In this document: positions 12,401 to 21,400 of the stretch, in pieces
Layout of the letters: each line of letters begins with the position of its first letter
How positions within the stretch are numbered: position 1 is the stretch's first letter
NCBI RefSeq assembly: GCF_000003815.2
Contig: NC_049996.1
Coordinates: forward strand, 13,906,815-13,944,037
Reading direction: 5' to 3'
From: Branchiostoma floridae
Lineage: Eukaryota; Chordata; Leptocardii; Amphioxiformes; Branchiostomatidae
Length of the DNA: 37,223 bases
The notes under the pieces: model-generated
What the model was told of the DNA's origin: nothing
The model's database searches: none
Seen by the model: only the letters and a program-made list of their open reading frames with translations
Position numbers and translations under genes: made by a program

Positions 12401-15400
12401 ATATTGACAACACTACAATGTTACTTCACAATGCAAGACAAAGAAACAAGTCAGTGTTTCAAAAAAAAGAGAAAACTATACATTATAAGAGATAGGTTGC
12501 AAAATGTATGACTTGCATGTGTACATTGCATCCCAGCCAAAAAAGCAATGATGAAGAAGACTAATTTGCCAGTGACTGTTTCAAAGTACAAATTCAGAAA
12601 GGCTCTATTGAGCCACACTATGTCAATTTCATGCTCCTCACAACATTTGGCAACTTCTGAGTAAAACAAGTACAAAAGGGAGCTTAAGATAATCTTTTCC
12701 AAAGTATTTTGGACATTAGTCAAAGAACAGTTAGAAGTAACTTCTAATGGAGACAGGAGTTTCAGACAGCATCATAATAACAGTTAGGCTAACACACATT
12801 TCAAAACCGGGGTCCAGGGAGGCTGTTTGTAGAAAAAAAAATTCCACAAATAATGCCCACGACTATTCACTTTACTACTTGTGTAGTTCTGTGTCTCTTA
12901 TATCATACTTTTTGTTTCCGAAAGCTTCCTGGCTAGGCCCCAGTTTGGAAATGTGACTGGGCCTTAGCTGTTGAAAAAGTAAATTTTGCCTGAAACTTCT
13001 GACTCTGTTATAGACCTTTTGTTGTTGTTTCCTATATTCTATAAAATTGATTACAGTACTGTTGAATTGGTGTGGTATCTAGAATTATAAAAAAACTTAA
13101 GACCTAGCTGAGAAAGAATCCAGGCCTTACCCGGAGATTCTCCCATAAGGAGAGGAGACGGAGGACACGGAGTAAGGTGGTGAGCAGAATGAGAGGTGTG
13201 GAGTTCTGAAGACAAGAGTCATACGGGACAATGGCACACACCGAAACAGAGAACCACCACAGCAACATAGGAGAACAACAAAGGAGATAACATGTATACA
13301 CGCAATAGGAGAACAAAGGAAATAACATTGTATAGACGCAATAGGAGAACAACAAAGGAAATTATAACACGTATATACACAGAACAAAGGAAATAAGTTG
13401 TACACACAATAGAAGAACAAGGAAATAACATGTACACGTAATAGGAGAAACCACATATTGAGAAATTTAGTGTTAAAAAGCAAAGAGTGAATGTATTATT
13501 ACAGAGAGATCACAAATATTCTCAGAAATGTCATTTATAGAAGTACAAAATAAGTGATGTTTAATACAAGTGAAGGATGAGTAATATGAGAAAATGCAGT
13601 GAAGTTACGAGCTATCTTGACTTTAAAGCTCTTACTTTCCGACCCCTGTTCGCTGAGCTTGTTGGGGTTGGAGAAGTTCCGTCTGAGCGAAGCGAGGGAG
13701 GGAGCCATGGGGAACATGGCGGCCTTGCTGCGCCGCGTCTGGTGGTGATGCCGACTCAGCAGAGCGTTGAGAACCTTCTCTCGGTCTACTTCCTGTAGCT
13801 GGCCCTTATGCACCATGTTGTCCAGAACTAGATCTGGTGGAGAAAGAAAGGAATGTGTGTTAGTTGACATGTCGTAGATGGCTTAAGGTTGGTTCCTACA
13901 CAATTTTGATTAGACATATTTTTTAATGTCTAAGTGTTATCTAGAACCAAATCTGTGCTAGGTGACGTCTTTATTTTGGAGATGGCTTCACATTGCTTCC
14001 TAGAAAATTTTCAATAATCAAAATTTTCTAGGAAGCAATGTGAATCCTACACAATTTTGATTAGACATATTTTTAATGTCAGCTGTCGTTTCAGTTTCAG
14101 TAAAGAACTGTTATCTAGAACCAAATCTGTGTTAGGTGACGTCTTTATTTTGGAGATGGCTTCACATTGCTTCCTAGAAAATTTTGATTATTAAAAAAAC
14201 GTCAGCAGGCGTTTCCTGTTATCTAGAACCAAATCAAATTCTAAGAATAAAATGTTGTATACAGGTGATGTTTCAAATATCAATATTAATTATGTCGGAG
14301 ACAACATCAGGGAGGTTCCAAGACAATTTTGATTATATCTAAAAAAAAAAACAGTTTGCTGGCCTTTTAGTTTTAGTACGTTATTGACAGACAGATCTGT
14401 TGGAGAAAAAAATATTTGATGTTGTGTACTGAAGGTCCTAGTGGAATACGTTTCCAAAATAGCTTACTATGACATCAAATCTATCGTAGTAAGGCTCTCA
14501 ACAACACAGGTTCTATTTTGTTCCTAGACGATTTTGAATACATCTAAAAATGTCACCAAGGACACAACATGTCAGCTAGAAATTACAGTGTACAATAGGC
14601 TCATTTGTTTGCCTGATCAAACCCATTATAATACTGATAATGCAAAATCTAAGTTTAACACATTGTGAGCATGATAACCATCTCGATTAGGCACATTGTT
14701 AATCTGCTTTGAAGAGATACCCACTAGCGATGTCTGTGGGGTGGTTGACATCCATGTCCAGGATTTTGTTATGGAATGGCCTGCCTGATCAAACCCATTA
14801 TATACTGATAATGCAAATTAATCTAAACACATTGTGAGGATGATAACCATCTTTAATAGACACATAGTGAATCTGGTAAGGGATACCAACTAGCGATGTC
14901 TGTCAGGTGGTTGGCGTCCATGTCCAGGATTTTGTTATGGAATTGGCCTGCCTGATCAAACCCATTATATACTGATAATGTGAGCATGATGACCATCTTT
15001 ATAGACACATTGTGAATCTACTGAGGGATACCCACTAGCGATGTCTGTCAGGTGGTTGGCGTCCATGTCCAGGATTTTGTTATGGAATTGGCCTGCCTGA
15101 TCAAACCCATTATATACTGATAATGTGAGCATGATAACCATCTTTATAGACACATTGTGAATCTACTGAGGGATACCCACTAGCGATGTCTGTGAGGTGG
15201 TTGGCATCCATGTCCAGAAGCACGGTGCCTGTCAGGATGCAGCTTCTTAGTTCAAACAGACTGTGGAGAGACAGGGTCGCCACGTGGGGCTTGCTCCATC
15301 TGTCTCCTCCCTCCTCTACATCCTCCTCAAACTTCACCCATCTGTGGACAAACATCACAAAGGTATTGACTACTTCTCATAGCACTTTAAACCAATCAGA

Positions 15401-18400
15401 GGTGAAGAGAAAGTCACATGACCTAGGTGATTGGTCAGTCAAACATGAAGAAGGTTGTAGATAATGCAGGAAATTCTCGTGTTTTTTCTATGTGAAAACA
15501 CACCTTGACATCCATATGTACTGTTATATAACAGCAATTTACTTTGAATTTATGACATAGAATGGCAGTAATGTCTGGATTAAGAACACAAGGCTGGGTG
15601 GTTAGGGATTCTGTTTTTGCTATTATAACTAACATGCCAGGAAAGGGGCTTAACAATCTTGTACAAGGAGACAATACTTGAAATAGAAGAATGAGGTGTG
15701 TATCTTTGTGGAAAAGTTTTAAATGGTTTGTATAATGTAATTGAGAAAAACAGACTGTGAGTATAACATACTTGAAAAGGCAGCGTTTTAATGACAAAGC
15801 AAATATTGTCTAAATTTGAATGCAGACAGATACATTCAGTCAAAAGCTGTTACATTACTACACATGAGTAATTGCAATCATATTGAACATGATATAACTT
15901 AATAAATCATATTCATTTTAGCAATTATAGCCTAAGCCGGATTTGAGTGTCACACCCAGTAACCATTATCTGTCACAGCATGAGGTTAAAAAGGGTGCAC
16001 ATTATGGCTACACTAGTACTTAGAGCATAGCTGGAAAAATAAGCTCAAAGTCAACAAATTAGTAAAATGAGAGCAAATTTTTGACATCTCTTAATTTCTC
16101 AATAATCTGGATTCTTGTTGAAAATAATGTCATATATTTTTTTGATAGATCAGCTTGCTGCAAAAATTGAAGTGAAGAAAAGCTAAATGGATATAGGCTT
16201 GAACGTTTTGTTCATATCAAATCAATTCCAGGGTCCTAGACACTTAAATACCCTCTAAAGTAAATGATATCAAATCATGCAAATTCAACTGTAATGGGTT
16301 TGTAAGCAATTCCCTATCTGTCTCAATGACATGTTCCTGTCACATTGATTGGAATAATTCATCAGCAAAATCCTTCATGAAGGTTGAAACAGGGATGGCA
16401 TGACCTACACTTGTTAAACCTATTCTGAACATGGTCGCATATTGCCGTGGATTTACATTATTTGACATCAAAAATATCTGAGAACACAAAAGAACCAATT
16501 TTGACAAAGTTTACTTTCCAAATCTGCAACTGGTATATCAATTATATCTAATGAATTATGTTTAGTTCTTTTGCATTACACGAGAGAATAATACACACCA
16601 ATTTAGTTTATTCTTGCAGTCATTTATAAAATATTTTCTCTGACAGTCACTGTAACAATTGTAGATGTATCTGCTGCTCAACATTTAGAAAATGTGCATG
16701 TGAAGAACCTAATCTGCCTGTGTACATTGTGTGGGAGTGATGTATTCCCAATAAGTAAAAGCTTGCAATACTGGTTAAGGTTATCTCCTATACCTACACA
16801 ATGTACATTCACCCTTAACTGTGCCCCGCATGTTATTAAATACAGAGCAGGCAGTCAAGTGTCAGTTTCCTTGTTGTACCTCAATATCTAGTTTCAGCAT
16901 CAATGAATCTTTAATTTTTCTACATGGAGAAAGTATGTCTACACAAGGGCTGCTCAACTATATGATTTTATCTGTTAATAATCTCTTTCATGTTTTCAAG
17001 TAGATCAAGGGTGGTTCTGCACTTTGATAAGTGATGTCTAGCCTAGAGGAGCTACGTTAAAAGGCGGCTTATTCTCTAACAATTTGTACAGCATCTTAGA
17101 TACAGCGTGGGCGGAATCCTATGCAAATGTGGCCTTAATTTAGAAGGCAGTTGTTCACAGGATTACCGTGCTGAATAGAATCAAATCAGCTACAAATCAA
17201 ATTCAATTGGAGGCACGTTGAACAACACATGCACTGAAAATCAAATTTACGATGGTTTGCAAAGGACTAGAGGAAATTTAAAAGTCTTCTGCATGTATCT
17301 ATCTGAATGTAGGTTTTAAGATAGTGTTTAAAGGGTCAGTCTAACATTGTACTATTATATAGTCATGCTTTTTTTTGGGGGGGGGGAAGTACAGGTTTGG
17401 CATCATGCTGCTTTTTTAAGGACTGCAGACGTATTTTTGTTAGAGACTTTAGAAGAGAATGACTCGTGATGGCTCTCTGTGGCTTTTGATCTGTAGATTT
17501 AATAACTTTAAGTTAGTAGTAATGCTGCATGAGTTGTTTACCTTGGACACACTTTACAATCTTTCTCGATGTCAAATGATTATCATTTTTTATCAGTAAA
17601 TCTTACTTTGCTGCAAATTGCTGATGAGTCTAGTACCTGGCACATTATTTCCCTTCTCTCCATTCTCCATGTCAAGAGGAATCTTATCATTTCCTATTTC
17701 TTACCAGTAAATGTAAGACGTTAAATCATGATTAGACTACCTGGCACATTCCTTCCACTCCATCTCCATGTCATCTCCCATGTGCAGCTCCTCCATCTCA
17801 GTAAAGATGGTGGGAGCTTCCTTCTTCTCTGCCTCATCGTCTGCTCCCAGGATGAACTGTACACGCTGTCCGGGAGGGGTAACTAAGATGGATGCAAAAC
17901 AGATACATTAACTTAGACTTGATACGGGAAGGAATATGATTCGTGAATGTGGCTTGTTACCTTAAACTTGTTACTAATGACTTAACTACCTTTGCCGTGT
18001 TTTTGTGCCACTTTGTGTGTGTGTGTGTGTGTGCAAGTCAAGTCAGGTTTATTGCACAACGATTGTAATGTATGGCAAATAACGTATAACAAGTACAAAC
18101 TATCAACATCAGTATACTAATCTAACATAATAGAAAATATGGTGGCATATGTTAAAGCACTACTTCTCTTTTGCATAGCATTATTAATAATATATATATT
18201 GGCCTAGGTGGACAGATATGGAGTCGGGGCATGATAGAAGTACATCGAATATTTCTCTACTTGTTTTAGGTAATGTTGTTCCGTTGTTACATATGGTCAA
18301 TAACTTTTTCCTTTCTTCAAGTGTGCATGTGTCTGTGAACAGCGAAAGTCAAGAAGCTGTTGCTGAATCCTTATATTTGGTATGTGAATGGGGGTCGTAA

Positions 18401-21400
18401 AAAGGAAGGTTAAATTTAATACTGGGCCTCCTAGCAGCTCTCTACGGTCTGCAGTGGAACGTCTGGTTTTGATATCTTGAGTTTTGGACAAGCTATGATC
18501 ATGAATGTTCAGTATTAGTCAGCAGCTTTAAGTGGAGTAAAGGCGGTCTCTGACTCTGGGATACATTCAAATTTTCAGTTAATAATTGATACAAAAGGAC
18601 GTGTGCTTTTTATGTTGGGTACACGGACCACCCCCAAATGTAAACCAAACCTACAACCTACGTAATAGTGTGTCTTGGTAAACCAAAAAAGGACAGCAAG
18701 AATGTACAAATATCAAATTGTATCTCTAGACAAATATAGGATTATATCGCCACCTGGTACAGTATTTAAAGAGCAGTTCACATGATCTCTTTAAACGTGA
18801 TGACAGTTGCAAATAGACTGATCCTTTCAAATAACATTTTGAATAACTAAGACCCCCCTGTTTGTTTTTTAAACACCTGTATCTAAACCGGCACTTTATA
18901 TAAGTGGGAGAGAAATGGCTGCTGTCGCCTACTGACTTAGGTTTAGGTTTAGCTTTATTGCCCCTAAAACCCTCACAGAATGGGCCAAAGAAAAAGGCTA
19001 ATGCTTTCACTATCCTTCAAACAATCTTGGCAGTTGCATTCAATCAAGGTGCATCCTTTAGAAAATTAGATCATTCCTCTCAGTGACATCCAACAACTTT
19101 TTTTGAATAGCACATCCAACAAACCTTTTGAGAAAAGGATAGGACATCCAACAATGCTTTTGAAAAAAGGAAAGCAGTCTTCCAATGTAATCATCCAACT
19201 GTACACTTTACATTTCTGTACCCTGCTGTAGTGATGGCACAAGAGTTATGTGGCCCAGGGCTATAGAAACGGAGCTGAGCACAGCCCTATGCGGGAAGAA
19301 CTTTTTCAAACATATTTCAGACCTGGAGGTGTAGGAACGTTGTCCTTCTCGTTCTTCCTGTCTCTCTTCTCGGACCGATGGTGGCCATTTTTGCTGCTAC
19401 GTTTCTTCTGGTGTCTGTGCTTCAGTGGAACATGTACACCAACGTAGACGTTCTTGTGACCTGAAAGTGGAAACAACACATGATTATCTTGTACAGATAC
19501 ACATTTACAATGTTTGCAGGGATTTTGTTTCGCATAAGCGCGAAGATGGAGTTTTTAAGTTCGCGGTAGCCCCATATATAGACTGTATTCTCTTACTGCC
19601 ATGGAAAAATGTTTGCGGTGGTTTTAAGTTCGCGGTGAAGCGAAAACTGCAAACATTAATCCACCGCGAAAGTTTCTGCATTTACAGTATCTTGTAGTTG
19701 TACAGATAAAAATTTACAATCTTCGCAGGGATTTAATTTAGCAGTAGCGGCAAAAAAGGACTGTTCAAGGTGGTTTTAAGTTCGCAGTAGCACCATGCAG
19801 TGTAGCCTCTTACTGCCATGGAAAAATGTTTGCGGCGGTTTTAAGTTCACAATGAATTGGCAAGTTGAACGCGAAAACTGTGAACACAAAACTATTGCGG
19901 AAATTTTGGCATTTACAGTATATTGTGGGTTACAAGTTGCTATGTGGGCAAGAATGACAACAACTTCTAGTGTTAATGAAATGATTTTTTAAGACTACAA
20001 TTTCTCAAGCTATTTTTACGGCTAATATAATTAAATTCTTCCTGATATGAAAACAAGCACATCATTTAATGTGCACTGTTTGATAGTTGATATTTCTCGT
20101 AAATTCAGTTTTCTTTCTGAGTAGGCACTTCAGTCAGATTGAAATCTGCAATTAAGGAAATCTGCACTTCAAACAAACTAAACTGTGAAGTAATTTAAGA
20201 ATGCTGAAGGTCCTTGCTTGCTTAGGATACAGAATTAGCTGCAAAACTAAATAGAGTATCAAAACAAGCTGCATGAGTGAATGCTTCATTTGAAGTGAAC
20301 GACTAAATGCTATAAAAACACACAATATAAACAGTCCACTTCTGAAGTGATAGCTTCAACTGTTTAAGTTCTTAATACCCTAACCACAAGCATACTCTGG
20401 TATTTTGAGTGTCCTTTCGTTTGCAAATAGGAAACGGCCAAACATAACACAATATCATATTACATAAGGTCCAGATACTCTTCAGCTGCATCCGTTTCTA
20501 TGTCTAACTGGTATCTCATGATTGACAGCTAAAACCTTCAGTTCTGTTGGTACAATGTAAAATTAATTGTTCGACTACCTAGAATATATAATGTACATGT
20601 GAATAGAATGGGGGCCAGATTTCTTAGTCTGTTGAATGAAATGAAATAGTCTGGTATGCTGACACAGGTCTTTAATAGTTTATTTTGATTTATTATAAGT
20701 ACCAATTTCAGAAGTGCTGTACAAACATTTGTATTTATTGTTTTTTACAAGTGCTTGGCATACAATAATAAAAGTGGCAAACAACACTTTTTTATTTCTC
20801 ATAAATTATTGTTTCCAGAAGAGATTAAGGCTGCATAATCTTTTACCATAAAAATTCTAACAGTGGCTGCATGAGAGGGTCATGGTCACATTTGCTGCAG
20901 GTCGTTGTATTATGTCGTACAATTTTTAAAATAGGTTGCAACAAAAATGATTGCTGAGAGAGATCCTAGACAGCCTTTTCTACAACACTGGACAGCTAAA
21001 TTTTGCACTATGCACCTGGTCTATAATGAGAACACTTTGCACTTATGCTTGCTTGAACCCAGAATACTGAGGAAGCCACATCCAGTAAAACATGCTTGTG
21101 TGTCAGCTCAAATAAAGTTTCTACACTGGAAACATTCGGCTCCAGCATTTTTCTGAAGATTCAGCATACTATTTACAGTTGACTTGCGGTTGCCTATTGT
21201 CAATGTCGGGCTCGAAATACTTTTTTGCATACCTGCACTGGTGCAGGTAACAATGAAAATTACCTGCACCAGACAAATTTTACCTGCACCACTCTGAGTC
21301 TGAATTTAGGAAGTATGGATCATACTAAAATTGCTCAAGAACCATTTCTAGTTTTTTTTCTTTTATACTCAATAGGTGGTAACAGTCAATGCAGCTAATA

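Noticed and set aside
13104-13483. Hydrophobic Cys/Leu/Phe-rich minus-strand frames
   Set aside because: They are read from the minisatellite at 13259-13455 and from the wrong frames of exon 6.
14965-15358. Frames repeating [20 protein letters not shown] as a repeat protein
   Set aside because: Produced by the exon 4 edge array; they read straight through donors into intron.
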